Source of the DNA: Rhodoferax sp.
GTDB lineage: Bacteria; Pseudomonadota; Gammaproteobacteria; Burkholderiales; Burkholderiaceae_C
NCBI RefSeq assembly: GCF_018063565.1
Contig: NZ_JAGPBB010000009.1
Coordinates: 1 to 64,000, forward strand
Direction of reading: 5' to 3'
Length of the DNA: 64,000 bases
The position numbers were made by a program, and so were the translations under genes. This document shows, one piece after another, positions 38,869 through 48,489 of this stretch (positions are counted from its first letter, which is position 1; every line of letters starts with the position of its first letter). Below the pieces are notes generated by a model. The model made no database searches. It was given only the letters and a program-made list of their open reading frames with translations, and was not told the origin of the DNA.

Positions 38869-40086
38869 TTAGACCCCGTGCTGCTGGCGCAGTCGGCGTA
38901 CCTTGTCCAGGCTGATGCGGATGTTGACGGACTTGCCCGGCACCGGCGCACGCACCACATAGTCGTTGCTGCGAGGATGAGCAGTGTCGTGGTAGACATA
39001 CGCGCTCAGGGCAATGCCTTTGGCATTCATGATGCTCGCCACGTGTGGGGTGTTGGCGCGGCTGCCGCGCTTGATTACCACGGCAATTTCACCATTGGCC
39101 AGTTGCACCAAGCTGCCAGGCGGGTAAAAACCCAGCACCGCAGCGATGGCATGGCGCAGCGCCACGGTGCGGGGATCGTTTTCCAGCAACAGCATCTTGG
39201 TGGCACCCAGCGGCACCATGGCCGGGCGACTGACACGCGGGGCCATTTTCGCGATCAGGGCATCAGCCAGGTTCAACAGGCGAAGACGTGTCAGGTCCTC
39301 GGCCACCAACGGTGCCAGCTCCGGGGTGTGGTGCCAGTTCACCACACCCAAAACCTCTTCGTCTGACACGCCAAACCCGCGCAGGATCTCGGTGCTGGTG
39401 GGTGGGTGCGCTTCGATGATCTGGCGCTGGCCGGGATCCGGCGGCCGATACTGCCGGGTCAGGCTGTCTTGAGGGCGTGCCATGCCAATGTTCATCACCA
39501 TGGCCGACCGTAGCAGCAGCGATGGGCTTTCCTCGGGATGGGCAATTTTCTCAGCCGCCAGCGCACACACCACCCCCGCCAGCAGGGCATGGGTGGCGCA
39601 ATACCCGAGGTTCAGGTCGGGCAGCGCCTGAAACAACTCAAACAGGGCCTCGTCCGGATCATGGCGCAGCAAGGTCAGCGCTTTTTCTTCAAGTCCCTGC
39701 AATCGCGTCAGTGGCTGGGTAGCGTCGGCACCCTGGTACAACAGGCTGCGCAACACCTCCTGCAAGTCCAGCCAGCCGCCATCCACGCCACTGCCTTCCA
39801 GATAGTCGGTATCCAGAATTTCGTAGGGCATGGGTGTGCGAGAGATTGCCGCCATATCAACACCCGCCGCCCGCATCGAGCGCATGCTGCGTTCCAGGCT
39901 GCGCAGCCAGGCCCGGGAATCGGCCTCGGTGGTACAGGCGTGGTGGGCGGCGAGCATGTCACGGTGCGACAGGGACAGCAAAATCTGTCCGCGGCGCAGC
40001 AGCAGGCGACCGTCCGGCGTCCACACATCCACTGGCAGCGGTTTGCCGATTTGCAGTCGATTCAAAGGAACCGGTACATAAGCCAT
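38869..40086 (-). CDS. HD-GYP-like protein with degenerate active site
   Basis: 405 residues from the ATG at 40086, overlapping the alr stop (ATGA). The N-terminal 120 residues have no assigned fold. The central region follows the HD-GYP layout (CATHALLAGVVCALAAEKI, EAHPPTSTEILRGFGVSDEE, VVNWHHTPEL). However, the HD doublet is replaced by MN in RSAMVMNIGMA, and the GYP loop is missing. It is therefore unlikely to hydrolyse cyclic-di-GMP; a binding or scaffold role is possible. Confidence 0.75.
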   Translation of the reverse strand: MAYVPVPLNRLQIGKPLPVDVWTPDGRLLLRRGQILLSLSHRDMLAAHHACTTEADSRAWLRSLERSMRSMRAAGVDMAAISRTPMPYEILDTDYLEGSGVDGGWLDLQEVLRSLLYQGADATQPLTRLQGLEEKALTLLRHDPDEALFELFQALPDLNLGYCATHALLAGVVCALAAEKIAHPEESPSLLLRSAMVMNIGMARPQDSLTRQYRPPDPGQRQIIEAHPPTSTEILRGFGVSDEEVLGVVNWHHTPELAPLVAEDLTRLRLLNLADALIAKMAPRVSRPAMVPLGATKMLLLENDPRTVALRHAIAAVLGFYPPGSLVQLANGEIAVVIKRGSRANTPHVASIMNAKGIALSAYVYHDTAHPRSNDYVVRAPVPGKSVNIRISLDKVRRLRQQHGV

Positions 40087-41192
40087 CACGGCTCCACCAC
40101 CACCGGCACACGCGTGGCCAGGGCACACATCAACTCATAACCCAGGGTGCCAGCCGATCTGGCCACCTCATCGATGCCCAGCACCGTGCCGTGGCTGGCG
40201 CGACCCCACAAGGTCACTTCGGTACCGACATCGACGGCCTGGCCCTGGGCCAGCGGTGCAGTCAGGTCCACCGCGATCATGTCCATGCTGACCCGACCCA
40301 GCGTTCGGGTGCGTACCCCCGCCACCAGAATGGGGGTGCCGGTCGGGCAGAGTCTTGGATAGCCGTCGGCATAGCCGCACGCCACCACACCGATCTGTAG
40401 CGGGTGTTCCGCCACAAAAGTCGACCCATATCCGATGCTGGCCCCCGCTTCCAGGGACTGTATGGCGATTAATTTTGAAGACAGTGTCATGCCGGGCTGT
40501 AACTCCCAGTGGGCAACGTCGTGGTCCGCGAAGTCCGGCGCACTACCGTAGAGCAGAATGCCGGGGCGAATCCAGTCGCTGGCCAGGTTGGCTGTAGGGT
40601 GACGCAAGGTGGCGGCACTGTTGCTGAGTGAGCGCTCACCAGGTAATTCGTGCGTGGCGGCTTCAAATACCTGCATCTGTTGTTCGATGCCGCGTGTGCC
40701 ATCGGCATCGCTGAAGTGTGTCATCAGCGAAATTTCCTCAACCTGCGGCAATGCATTCAATCGGGTCCAGGCCGCTCGGTAGCGTTGTGGTGCAAAACCC
40801 AGGCGATTCATGCCTGAATTCATCTTCAGGAATACGCGATGTCCCTGGTTGGTTTTATGTGCGGACAGCATGTCCATCTGAGCATCACAGTGCACCACGT
40901 GCCACAGATCCAGGCGTGAGCACAGTTCCAGGTCGCGCATCTCGAACACACCTTCGAGCAGCAAAATCGGCCCGCGCCAGCCCAGAGCGCGTACCCGCTG
41001 GGCTTCCTCCAGATCCAGCAGTGCGAAACCATCGGCACCACGAAAGCCGGCATAGACCCTTTCGATGCCATGGCCGTAGGCATTGGCTTTGACAACCGCC
41101 CACAGCTTGGCCTCAGGCGCCGCACGGCGTGCGCGCGACAGGTTGTGTTGCAGCGCAGCGGTGTGAATAGTGGCAAGAATCGGACGTGGCAT
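40086..41192 (-). CDS. alr: Alanine racemase
   Basis: 368 residues from the ATG at 41192 (a GTG two codons upstream is also in frame). The PLP lysine lies in [15 protein letters not shown]. The catalytic Tyr region is [16 protein letters not shown] and the C-terminal beta domain includes [11 protein letters not shown]. It provides D-alanine for peptidoglycan. First gene of alr-HD-radA, divergent from lplT. Confidence 0.95.
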   Translation of the reverse strand: MPRPILATIHTAALQHNLSRARRAAPEAKLWAVVKANAYGHGIERVYAGFRGADGFALLDLEEAQRVRALGWRGPILLLEGVFEMRDLELCSRLDLWHVVHCDAQMDMLSAHKTNQGHRVFLKMNSGMNRLGFAPQRYRAAWTRLNALPQVEEISLMTHFSDADGTRGIEQQMQVFEAATHELPGERSLSNSAATLRHPTANLASDWIRPGILLYGSAPDFADHDVAHWELQPGMTLSSKLIAIQSLEAGASIGYGSTFVAEHPLQIGVVACGYADGYPRLCPTGTPILVAGVRTRTLGRVSMDMIAVDLTAPLAQGQAVDVGTEVTLWGRASHGTVLGIDEVARSAGTLGYELMCALATRVPVVVEP

Positions 41193-41239
41193 AGGCACAT
41201 GGGTAAATGAGACAGGTGCAATTTTGACATTGCCGGGCG

Positions 41240-41248
41240 TGCTATAAC
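41240..41248 (+). promoter_or_regulatory. Extended -10 before lplT
   Basis: TGCTATAAC fits an extended -10 (TGnTATAAT-like), 68 bp before the lplT start. A perfect TTGACA at 41224-41229 is only 13 bp upstream of the hexamer, too close for a standard pair, so the extended motif probably dominates. Confidence 0.4.
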
Positions 41249-41315
41249 CTGCACCAAGTTTGGAGACACATCACACCAGCCTGGAACCTCACAGGGCGTG
41301 GCACAACAGGAATCC

Positions 41316-42599
41316 ATGAAGCGCGGTTTTTTTACCATCATGGCAGCGCAGTTTTTCAGCTCGCTTGCCGACAATGCCCTGTTTGTGGCGGCTGTGCAGT
41401 TGCTGCGCAGCCACCGCTCGCCAGAGTGGCAACAGGCGGCTCTGGTGCCGATGTTTGCGCTGTTCTACGTGGTGCTGGCACCTTTTGTGGGGGCTTTCGC
41501 CGACTCCATGCCCAAAGGCAGAGTCATGCTGGTCAGCAACTTCATCAAGGTGGCGGGTTGCCTGTTCATGTTGTTTGGCACCCACCCCTTGCTGGCGTAT
41601 GCCATTGTTGGTTTGGGTGCGGCAGCCTACTCGCCGGCCAAATACGGCATCCTCACCGAGTTGCTGCCTGCTTCGCAGCTGGTCAAGGCCAACGGCTGGA
41701 TCGAAGGTTTGACGATTGGCTCCATCATCCTGGGGGTGCTGTTGGGTGGGCAGTTGGTGGCACCCCACCTGTCCAGAAAGTTGCTGGCCATCGACTTTCC
41801 ATATATCGATACCGGCATCAACAGCGCACCCGAGGCGGCGATTTCGGTCCTCATTCTGGTTTACCTGCTGGCTGCCTGGTTCAACACCCATATTCCACTG
41901 ACCGGGGTGCTGATGCGTCCCATGCCCAAGCGCCTGGCATCACTGCTGCCGGACTTCTGGTCCTGCAACGCACGGCTTTGGCGCGACAAACTCGGGCAGA
42001 TCTCTTTGGCGGCCACCACCTTGATCTGGGGTGTGGCTGGCAATTTGCGCTTCATTGTGCTGGCCTGGGCAGCGGCAGCGCTGGGCTACTCGGTGACCCA
42101 GGCCTCTGCGTTGCAAGGGGTGGTGGCGATTGGCATGGCGGTAGGTGCTGTGGTGGCATCGATGCGAATGCGGCTGGAAGACGGGCCACGCGTGATCACA
42201 CTGGGCATCGGGATGGGTTTGCTGATCATTTTGCTGATCTTCATTGACAACGTGTGGATTGCCGCACCGTTTTTGATCCTGTTGGGGGCGCTGGGCGGCT
42301 TTCTGGTGGTGCCGATGAACGCGCTGCTGCAACACCGCGGGCACAACCTGATGGGCGCTGGCCGATCGATTGCAGTGCAAAACTTTAACGAACAGGCATG
42401 TATTTTGGGCCTGGGGGCGCTGTACAGCTTGTCCACCGGCCTGGGTTTGCCCACCTTTGGCGCGATCACCATGTTTGGTCTGACCATTGCCGGCTTCATG
42501 TGGATTATCAAGCGCTGGCATACCCGCAACTGCCGCGACCACAACATTGAAGTGGAGCGCCTGCTGGCCATCGCCCGCAATGACAAGGCGCATGGTTGA
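41316..42599 (+). CDS. lplT: Lysophospholipid transporter LplT
   Basis: 427 residues from the ATG at 41316, which has AGGA six bases upstream; an in-frame GTG at 41298 is less likely. Major facilitator protein with about 12 helices; typical segments are MAAQFFSSLADNALFVAAVQ, AYSPAKYGILTELLP and VVPMNALLQHRGHNLMGAGR. LplT flips lyso-phosphatidylethanolamine into the cell for re-acylation. The acyltransferase partner is not adjacent. Confidence 0.9.
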   Translation: MKRGFFTIMAAQFFSSLADNALFVAAVQLLRSHRSPEWQQAALVPMFALFYVVLAPFVGAFADSMPKGRVMLVSNFIKVAGCLFMLFGTHPLLAYAIVGLGAAAYSPAKYGILTELLPASQLVKANGWIEGLTIGSIILGVLLGGQLVAPHLSRKLLAIDFPYIDTGINSAPEAAISVLILVYLLAAWFNTHIPLTGVLMRPMPKRLASLLPDFWSCNARLWRDKLGQISLAATTLIWGVAGNLRFIVLAWAAAALGYSVTQASALQGVVAIGMAVGAVVASMRMRLEDGPRVITLGIGMGLLIILLIFIDNVWIAAPFLILLGALGGFLVVPMNALLQHRGHNLMGAGRSIAVQNFNEQACILGLGALYSLSTGLGLPTFGAITMFGLTIAGFMWIIKRWHTRNCRDHNIEVERLLAIARNDKAHG

Positions 42600-42623
42600 C
42601 GCTGATATACGGTCGTGTCCCAA

Positions 42624-43079
42624 TCAGTCAGCGGGGCATAAATTTTGCGTGACGTTTCCGAGCTGTTTGACCATATGAAACTTGCTGATGCCGTGGGGAT
42701 AAGCCGTGTTTTCATACGCGACCTGGTAGCCCAGTGATTGGTAAAGTGACGGAGCCTGAAAGCTGAAGGTTTCGAGGTAGAAGCCGGTGCAGCCGTGACG
42801 CTGTGCGTGGGCCTCAAAGCGCTGGATCAACTCGACGGCAAGCCCCTGGCGACGGTGGGCTGGAGCAACCCACAACTGCTGCAGTTCGCAATGTTGCCCC
42901 CACCAACGTCCCACTGCGCCGCCGATCACTTGCCCATCACCGGATCGAGCGAAGCAAGAGATGGGCTGCACTTCATGCAGTGGCGCCGCAGCGTCATTAG
43001 ACTCGCCCAGTCCGCGGTCGACCACGGCAGTCTCGTCTGGTGGATAGCCGTCGTGAACCGAGAAGCCGGGGTCGGGCAT
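42624..43079 (-). CDS. GNAT-family N-acetyltransferase
   Basis: 151 residues with the acetyl-CoA-binding A motif LQQLWVAPAHRRQGLAVELI and a C-terminal SLYQSLGYQVAY. The acceptor substrate is unknown. It converges with lplT and diverges from the glutathione peroxidase gene across a 203 bp gap in which I find no further gene. Confidence 0.87.
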   Translation of the reverse strand: MPDPGFSVHDGYPPDETAVVDRGLGESNDAAAPLHEVQPISCFARSGDGQVIGGAVGRWWGQHCELQQLWVAPAHRRQGLAVELIQRFEAHAQRHGCTGFYLETFSFQAPSLYQSLGYQVAYENTAYPHGISKFHMVKQLGNVTQNLCPAD

Positions 43080-43282
43080 GGTGACGTCCTTGGTGATTCA
43101 GTGTTTTTGCTGGCATGAAGAGCACAACTATAAGCAAGGCAGCAAAAAAGGGCTTGACCTTCCCCTGGGTTGACCAGAACCTGGCCGGGCAATATGCCCC
43201 GCACCGACAAGGCCAAAGGCGATCGCATACATTGGGTGGCGCAGAAACTGCGTTGGCGTGAATGACTTGGAAAGGAACGGAT

Positions 43283-43771
43283 ATGACCACGGTATATGAC
43301 TTCGAGGCGCTGTCGATCGACGGCAAAAAGGTGGCGCTCAAGCAGTTCAAGGGCAAAGCGCTGCTGATCGTCAACACTGCCAGTGCGTGCGGGTTTACGC
43401 CGCAGTTTGCCGGGCTGGAGAAACTGCATGAAACCTATGGGGCACAGGGTCTGGTGGTGCTGGGTTTTCCGTGCAACCAGTTCGGTGCGCAAGACAGCGG
43501 TAGCAACGACGAGATTGCCAGCTTTTGTCAGCTCAACTACGGCGTGACTTTCCCGATGATGGAAAAGATCGACGTCAACGGTGCTCAGGCGCATCCGCTT
43601 TACCAATGGCTGTCGGCGGAGGCGCCGGGCTTGTTGGGCAGCAAGTCGATCAAGTGGAACTTCACCAAGTTTCTGGTCGGCAAAGATGGGGGGGTGCTCA
43701 AGCGCTACGCGCCCACCGATTCGCCTGAGAGTTTGACCAAAGACATCGAAGCCGCGCTGGCCATTGGCTGA
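43283..43771 (+). CDS. Glutathione peroxidase family protein
   Basis: 162 residues from the ATG at 43283 after AAAGGAACGG. The peroxidatic Cys36 lies in NTASACGFTPQF (cysteine, not selenocysteine, as usual in bacteria). The tetrad partners are in GFPCNQFGAQD and KWNFTKFLV. It is thioredoxin-fold, cytosolic and reduces hydroperoxides; many bacterial members use thioredoxin rather than glutathione. Confidence 0.93.
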   Translation: MTTVYDFEALSIDGKKVALKQFKGKALLIVNTASACGFTPQFAGLEKLHETYGAQGLVVLGFPCNQFGAQDSGSNDEIASFCQLNYGVTFPMMEKIDVNGAQAHPLYQWLSAEAPGLLGSKSIKWNFTKFLVGKDGGVLKRYAPTDSPESLTKDIEAALAIG

Positions 43772-43840
43772 CTGTGACAGTCCCAATCGTGGCCGGTGCG
43801 CCGGACCCCTGTGGCAAGTTCTCGATGCGGATCGAACTGC

Positions 43841-44590
43841 TCACTCTTTGAACAGATGCGTGAAGGCCCGACTGACGGGTAGCCTCACGCCCTGATGTCT
43901 GAGGACGACTTCCATCCGCTCAGCGTCGACTCTCTGCGCAACGGCGATGGCTTTGACGTTCACGATGACGCTGCGGTGGATCTGCCAGAACTGTCCATCG
44001 GGCAGTTCGCTCACCAGATCCTTGATCGGTGTGCGGATGTAGGCTTCATGGTCGATCAGAACAACCCGCGTGTATTTGGTGTCCGACTGGAAGAACAGTA
44101 CTTCATTGACGTCAATTAATTTGATCTGTTTGCCCACCGTCGCTTTGATCCAGGTAAGTTTTGCCGCTTTTGGGACAGGGACGGCAGCTTTGAGTTGAAC
44201 CAAGATGCTTTGCAATGCTGCCGGGGGGCTCGCCAGCTTTTCTTTCAGGCGAAGTACCGCTTTCTCCAGGCGCGACGCATCCACGGGCTTGAGCAGGTAG
44301 TCAACCGCTCCCGCTTCAAAGGCGCTGACGGCGTATTGATCGTAGGCCGTGACAAACACGATATGTGCTGCGCTGTCGATGCGCTCGGCTACCTCAAGTC
44401 CCGACAAGCCCGGCATTCGAATGTCGAGGAACACCACTTGAGGCTCATGCTCAAGGAAGGCGTCCCAGGCGTCGTTGCCATTCTCTGCCGCAGCGATCAC
44501 CTGCGCTTGTGGCCAACTTGCGCGCAGCATGGCCAGCAGGCGCTCGCGCATCAAAGGTTCGTCTTCGGCGATGAGGATTTTGGTTTTCAT
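43841..44590 (-). CDS. LytR/AlgR-family response regulator (LytTR domain)
   Basis: 249 residues. Receiver domain with ILIAEDEPLMRERLLAML, phospho-acceptor Asp56 in VFLDIRMPGL and DYLLKPVDASRLEKAV. The C-terminal LytTR DNA-binding domain has IDVNEVLFFQSDTKYTRVV and FWQIHRSVIVNVKAI. It overlaps its kinase gene by 4 bp. Targets are not identifiable. Confidence 0.93.
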   Translation of the reverse strand: MKTKILIAEDEPLMRERLLAMLRASWPQAQVIAAAENGNDAWDAFLEHEPQVVFLDIRMPGLSGLEVAERIDSAAHIVFVTAYDQYAVSAFEAGAVDYLLKPVDASRLEKAVLRLKEKLASPPAALQSILVQLKAAVPVPKAAKLTWIKATVGKQIKLIDVNEVLFFQSDTKYTRVVLIDHEAYIRTPIKDLVSELPDGQFWQIHRSVIVNVKAIAVAQRVDAERMEVVLRHQGVRLPVSRAFTHLFKE

Positions 44591-45813
44591 GGAGCAACTC
44601 CTGGCAACGTGTCGGGCAATCGGATCGCTGCAATCGAGCCTTGCGGTTCCTGGGGTTCCAGGGTGAAGGACGCCGCGCCACCATAGGTCAGCCGCAGGCG
44701 CTCTTGAACGTTGGTCAGGCCCACACCGACTCCGGGGGTCGTGGCCAGCCCCACACCACTGTCCCGGACTTGTATCCCTATGTCCGAATCAAGTCGCTGA
44801 GCCCGAACTTCGATGGTGCCACCGCGCAGCGCTGGCTCGATCCCATGTTTGATGGAATTCTCGACCAGCGTCAGCAGCAGCATGCTCGGAATGCTGACCT
44901 CGGCAAGATGAGCTGGCAACTCCAGCGTGAACACAAGCCGGTCTGCCAGACGCGTTTTCATCACTTGCAGATACGCCTCGATCAAGCTGAATTCGCTGGC
45001 CAGCGTGACCTTGTCCGTGCGCATGTCGCTGAGGCTGGCGCGTAGGAAGGTGATCAAGTGGGCGGTCAGACTGGCCGCGGCCGGACATTCCACCTGGGCC
45101 AGTTGTTGCACTGCTCCCAGCGTATTGAAGAGAAAATGCGGTTCGATTTGCGCTTGCAGCAAATGCAGACTTGCCTCGCTCAGCTGTCTGGCCATCCGGT
45201 CTTGCTGCGCCTGCAGCTCAAGTTGCCTTGTCAACAGCTCGTATTCACGGTTGCGCCACCCGGCTACCACGCTGTGAATCAATGTGAAGACAAGTCCAAC
45301 GCCAAACCCAGCAAACAACACAATGGATCCAATTTTCTCCAGTGATGCGAAGATGGGCTTGCCGTCCACCAGGGCGACCGTACTGGCACCAGTCAAAGCC
45401 CCCAGCGAAGCCAGGCCTGTCGCGACGAGGAAGGGGCGCAGGCCAGGAGGTGGCAGGCGACGGTAATTGAACCACACGCTGAACAGGCCAAAACCCAGCG
45501 ACAGGCCCAGCAGGTTGCTGAGCACGAGCGACTCTCTCAAGCTGAACTTGGCTGGAACGAGCAGATGCACGGCCGCGCCCACCAGGCAAAAAAGCAGCAA
45601 CCACTTGGCAAGTGCCAGGTAGCCCTTGCGGCCGCGGTAGGCGACCGAGAACTCGCGCAGCTGCCGGCGTTCGATGACGGACATTTTGGCAAGCTTTTCG
45701 GCGGTACGCCGACGGTAGCCGGGCGGTGCTTTGGGTGCCAGTGACGGGTCGGCCAACACCGCCAGAATCTCATCCTCCCACGATCGATGCCAATTGATCA
45801 GTCGATTCAACAC
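44587..45813 (-). CDS. LytS/AlgZ-type sensor histidine kinase
   Basis: 408 residues from the GTG at 45813, which has a perfect AGGAGG six bases upstream; the frame is open to 45981 but that part does not look like protein. A cytosolic N-terminal segment of about 70 residues (INWHRSWEDEILAVL...) precedes four predicted membrane helices. The kinase core is the His_kinase type with LQAQIEPHFLFNTLGAVQQL and VENSIKHGIEPAL. It partners the LytTR regulator. Confidence 0.88.
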   Translation of the reverse strand: MLNRLINWHRSWEDEILAVLADPSLAPKAPPGYRRRTAEKLAKMSVIERRQLREFSVAYRGRKGYLALAKWLLLFCLVGAAVHLLVPAKFSLRESLVLSNLLGLSLGFGLFSVWFNYRRLPPPGLRPFLVATGLASLGALTGASTVALVDGKPIFASLEKIGSIVLFAGFGVGLVFTLIHSVVAGWRNREYELLTRQLELQAQQDRMARQLSEASLHLLQAQIEPHFLFNTLGAVQQLAQVECPAAASLTAHLITFLRASLSDMRTDKVTLASEFSLIEAYLQVMKTRLADRLVFTLELPAHLAEVSIPSMLLLTLVENSIKHGIEPALRGGTIEVRAQRLDSDIGIQVRDSGVGLATTPGVGVGLTNVQERLRLTYGGAASFTLEPQEPQGSIAAIRLPDTLPGVAP

Positions 45814-46036
45814 AACCCACCTCCTGGCTCTTTGATGCCGATGTTTCGCAACTCCGAAGTCTACAAAAACCGGGTGTTGGTCGGTTCCAGAATGCGATGA
45901 ATGGCGAGTCTGGCGATCTGGTGCACGATTGGCGAGGATGGCCGCCTGCTCGGTCACCCATTCAGGCACTGTTTCTCTCAAATCATCGGAGCAAACCTTG
46001 GCTTGACCACTTGGACCGGATCACTCAAGAAAACAC

Positions 46037-47095
46037 TCAATGTGTGCGGGCGCGCAGGCGCGCTGCGGCCTCGCGCAGGCCGGCCTCGGTGGCGTCCCAG
46101 CCCAGGCAGGCGTCGGTGATCGACACGCCATAGCGCAAGTCTTTTGGGTCCGCCAGCTTCTGGTTGCCCTCGAAGAGGTTGGATTCGAGCATCACGCCCT
46201 TGATGGCACGATTGCCGTCCACGATCTGTCCCACTACGTCTTTCAGCACCAGGTTTTGCAAGGCGTGATTCTTGCGCGAGTTGGCGTGGCTGCAGTCCAC
46301 CACGAGGTTGGTGGGCAGCTTGGCGGCCAGCAGAGCGCTGGTGGCCTCTGCCACCGCGACCGAGTCGTAATTGGGCTGGTTGCCACCGCGCAGGATCAGG
46401 TGGCCATGCGCGTTGCCACGCGTTTGCGTCAGCGCCACCTGGCCTTCGCCGTTGATGCCCAAAAAGGTGTGCGGTTGCGCGGCAGACAGCATGGCGTTGA
46501 CCGCCACATCCAGGCTGCCATCGGTGCCGTTTTTGAAACCCACCGGACTCGACAGCCCACTGGCCATCTCTCGGTGCGTCTGGCTCTCGGTGGTGCGTGC
46601 GCCAATGGCGCTCCAGGCAATCAGGTCGCCCAGGTACTGTGGCGTGATCGGGTCGAGCGCCTCGGTGCCACAGGGCAGGCCCATGGCATTCAGGTCGACC
46701 AGCAAGCGGCGCGCGATGTGCAGGCCCTCTTCGATGTGAAAGCTGTCGTCCATGCGCGGGTCGTTGATCAGGCCCTTCCAGCCGACCGTCGTGCGCGGCT
46801 TTTCGAAATACACCCGCATCACCACAAACAGCTGGTTGTGCAGCTCGTCAGCCAAGCCCTTGAGCCGCTGCGCATACGCCATGGCCGCCGCTGTGTCATG
46901 GATCGAGCATGGCCCCACCACCACCATCAGCCGGGCATCCTGCCCCTGCAAAATGCGCGCGACGGTATAGCGTGCACTGCTCACAGTGCGCATGGCGGCG
47001 TCGTTGGCGGGCACCGCGTCGTGCAGTTGCGAGGGCGGTAGCAGCGTTTGCTGCGCCAGCACATTGAGGTTTTCGAAGGCGTTGGGAAAGGTCAT
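46037..47095 (-). CDS. aroG: 3-deoxy-7-phosphoheptulonate synthase (class I)
   Basis: 352 residues, the AroF/G/H length. Conserved segments are MVVVGPCSIHDTAAAMAYAQ, VYFEKPRTTVGWKGLINDP, LPCGTEALDPITPQYL and VVDCSHANSRKNHALQ. It joins erythrose-4-phosphate and PEP as the first shikimate step. Which aromatic amino acid inhibits it cannot be read safely. It is monocistronic by position. Confidence 0.94.
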   Translation of the reverse strand: MTFPNAFENLNVLAQQTLLPPSQLHDAVPANDAAMRTVSSARYTVARILQGQDARLMVVVGPCSIHDTAAAMAYAQRLKGLADELHNQLFVVMRVYFEKPRTTVGWKGLINDPRMDDSFHIEEGLHIARRLLVDLNAMGLPCGTEALDPITPQYLGDLIAWSAIGARTTESQTHREMASGLSSPVGFKNGTDGSLDVAVNAMLSAAQPHTFLGINGEGQVALTQTRGNAHGHLILRGGNQPNYDSVAVAEATSALLAAKLPTNLVVDCSHANSRKNHALQNLVLKDVVGQIVDGNRAIKGVMLESNLFEGNQKLADPKDLRYGVSITDACLGWDATEAGLREAAARLRARTH

Positions 47096-47097
47096 GA

Positions 47098-47157
47098 TTT
47101 ATCGATAAAAATGGGCTCTAGCCCATATTCTAATTGCGCAACCAGCTATATTTATGA
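47098..47157. repeat. Palindromic repeat, copy D
   Basis: ATAAAAATGGGCTCTAGCCC, then ATATTCTAATTGCGC, then AACCAGCTATATTTATGAAA. A/T flanks, GC arms and an AT centre follow the order of copies A-C. It fills the gap between aroG and a histidine kinase and supplies the last codons and stop of that kinase. Confidence 0.55.
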
Positions 47158-48489
47158 AAGTGATTGGCTAGCTGGACGTGCCGGTGGCACCCGCACCCAG
47201 GCCTGCAGACCACCCCCCGGGCGGGCCGACAGGTTGACCGTCCAGCCGTTGGCCCGCGCCAAGGCGCGCACGATGGCCAGGCCCAGGCCGGCGCCACCGG
47301 TGGCTGGGCTGCGCGAGTGCTCAAGGCGGACAAAGGGCTCAAACATGGCCTCCATCTTCTCGGCGGCAATGCCTGGTCCCCGGTCGAGCACACCCATATG
47401 CAGCGCACCGTCTTCAAGCTTGGCCACCAGGTCCAGTGGGCTACCCGGCGCGTAGCGCTGCGCGTTTTGTAGCAGGTTACCCAGCACCCGCTGCAAGGCG
47501 GTGGCCGCCACGCTTACATTGCGCACCGGGCAGTCCAGCTGCACCGGCTGCGCCGGGGTGTCAAAGTCGCTGGCCAGTTGCCGCAGAAACTCAGCCAGGT
47601 CCAGCACGCGCGGTGGCTCCTGGCCCAGACCGCGCGCCAGCGTCAATACATCGCCAATCAGCTGGTTCATCTGCGTGATGTCGCGCTCGATGCGGTCGAT
47701 CAGCGCAGCATCGGGTGCCTCGCGCAGCATCTCCAGCGCGAGGCGCATGCGTGCCAGCGGCGTGCGCAGGTCGTGCGAGACCCCGGCCAGCAGGGTGGTG
47801 CGGGCACTTAGCAGGTCTTGCACCTGCTGCGCCATGGCGTTAAAGCGCCGGCTCAAGGCCACCATCTCGCGCGGCCCGGTCTCGGGCAGGCGCTGGCCCA
47901 GATTGCCCTGCCCAATGTCGGCGCTGGCGGCTTCGAGCCGCGCCAGCGGGCGCGTCAGACGCCGTGCCAGCCAGACCGCCACAGCCAGCGCCAGCGCCAG
48001 TCCGGCGACCAGGGCGACGACAAAGGCGGTAACGGGCTGGCTATCCACCCGGTTGTCTGCCAGCCCCACGCTCAGGTACCCTTGGCCCACCGGCACTTGC
48101 GCCCAGTACCAGGTGCCTGTATCGGTGGCCTCGCGGCTCAGGTGCTGCGCCCGCTGCAGCCGTTGCGCCAGTGCGTCTTCAAGCAGGTAGAAGTACGGTG
48201 GGTGCCATTCGTCGCGGGCCGGGCCTGGCGGGTCGCTGCGCAAGGCCAGGGCATGTTTGTTGAACAGCTCCACCTCAAAGGCAGCGCGGGTTTGCGGTGG
48301 CAATTCGGCCCAGGTCTGGGCCGAGAGCACCATCAGCCCGGCCAGATCGTCCGCGGAGCGCCGGGCCAGCGGCAGCAGTACCCAACCGACAAACACCGCC
48401 ATCACCAGCAGCTCCATGGCCACAAAGGCCAGCGCCAACGCCACGGTGTTCTGGCGCGCCAGGCTGGGCTGCTGGCTCCCGCCGCGCAT
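47152..48489 (-). CDS. EnvZ-like sensor histidine kinase
   Basis: 445 residues. Two membrane segments (about 16-40 and 155-180) flank a periplasmic domain of about 115 residues; HAMP follows. The H-box is LLAGVSHDLRTPLARMRLAL, the N-box GNLLQNAQRYAPG and the G-box GGAGLGLAIVRALA. It starts within the stop of its regulator (ATGA). Its C-terminal residues SQSLS lie in repeat D. The signal is unknown. Confidence 0.92.
   Translation of the reverse strand: MRGGSQQPSLARQNTVALALAFVAMELLVMAVFVGWVLLPLARRSADDLAGLMVLSAQTWAELPPQTRAAFEVELFNKHALALRSDPPGPARDEWHPPYFYLLEDALAQRLQRAQHLSREATDTGTWYWAQVPVGQGYLSVGLADNRVDSQPVTAFVVALVAGLALALAVAVWLARRLTRPLARLEAASADIGQGNLGQRLPETGPREMVALSRRFNAMAQQVQDLLSARTTLLAGVSHDLRTPLARMRLALEMLREAPDAALIDRIERDITQMNQLIGDVLTLARGLGQEPPRVLDLAEFLRQLASDFDTPAQPVQLDCPVRNVSVAATALQRVLGNLLQNAQRYAPGSPLDLVAKLEDGALHMGVLDRGPGIAAEKMEAMFEPFVRLEHSRSPATGGAGLGLAIVRALARANGWTVNLSARPGGGLQAWVRVPPARPASQSLS

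Noticed and set aside
43154..43180. Sequence TTGACCTTCCCC resembling a CueR/MerR-type copper promoter before the glutathione peroxidase gene
   Set aside because: Only the left half of the dyad is present; the matching GGAAGGT half-site is missing and no copper gene is nearby.
45814..45981. N-terminal extension of the LytS-like kinase to an upstream start
   Set aside because: The extra 56 residues are not protein-like, whereas a GTG at 45813 has a perfect AGGAGG at the right distance.
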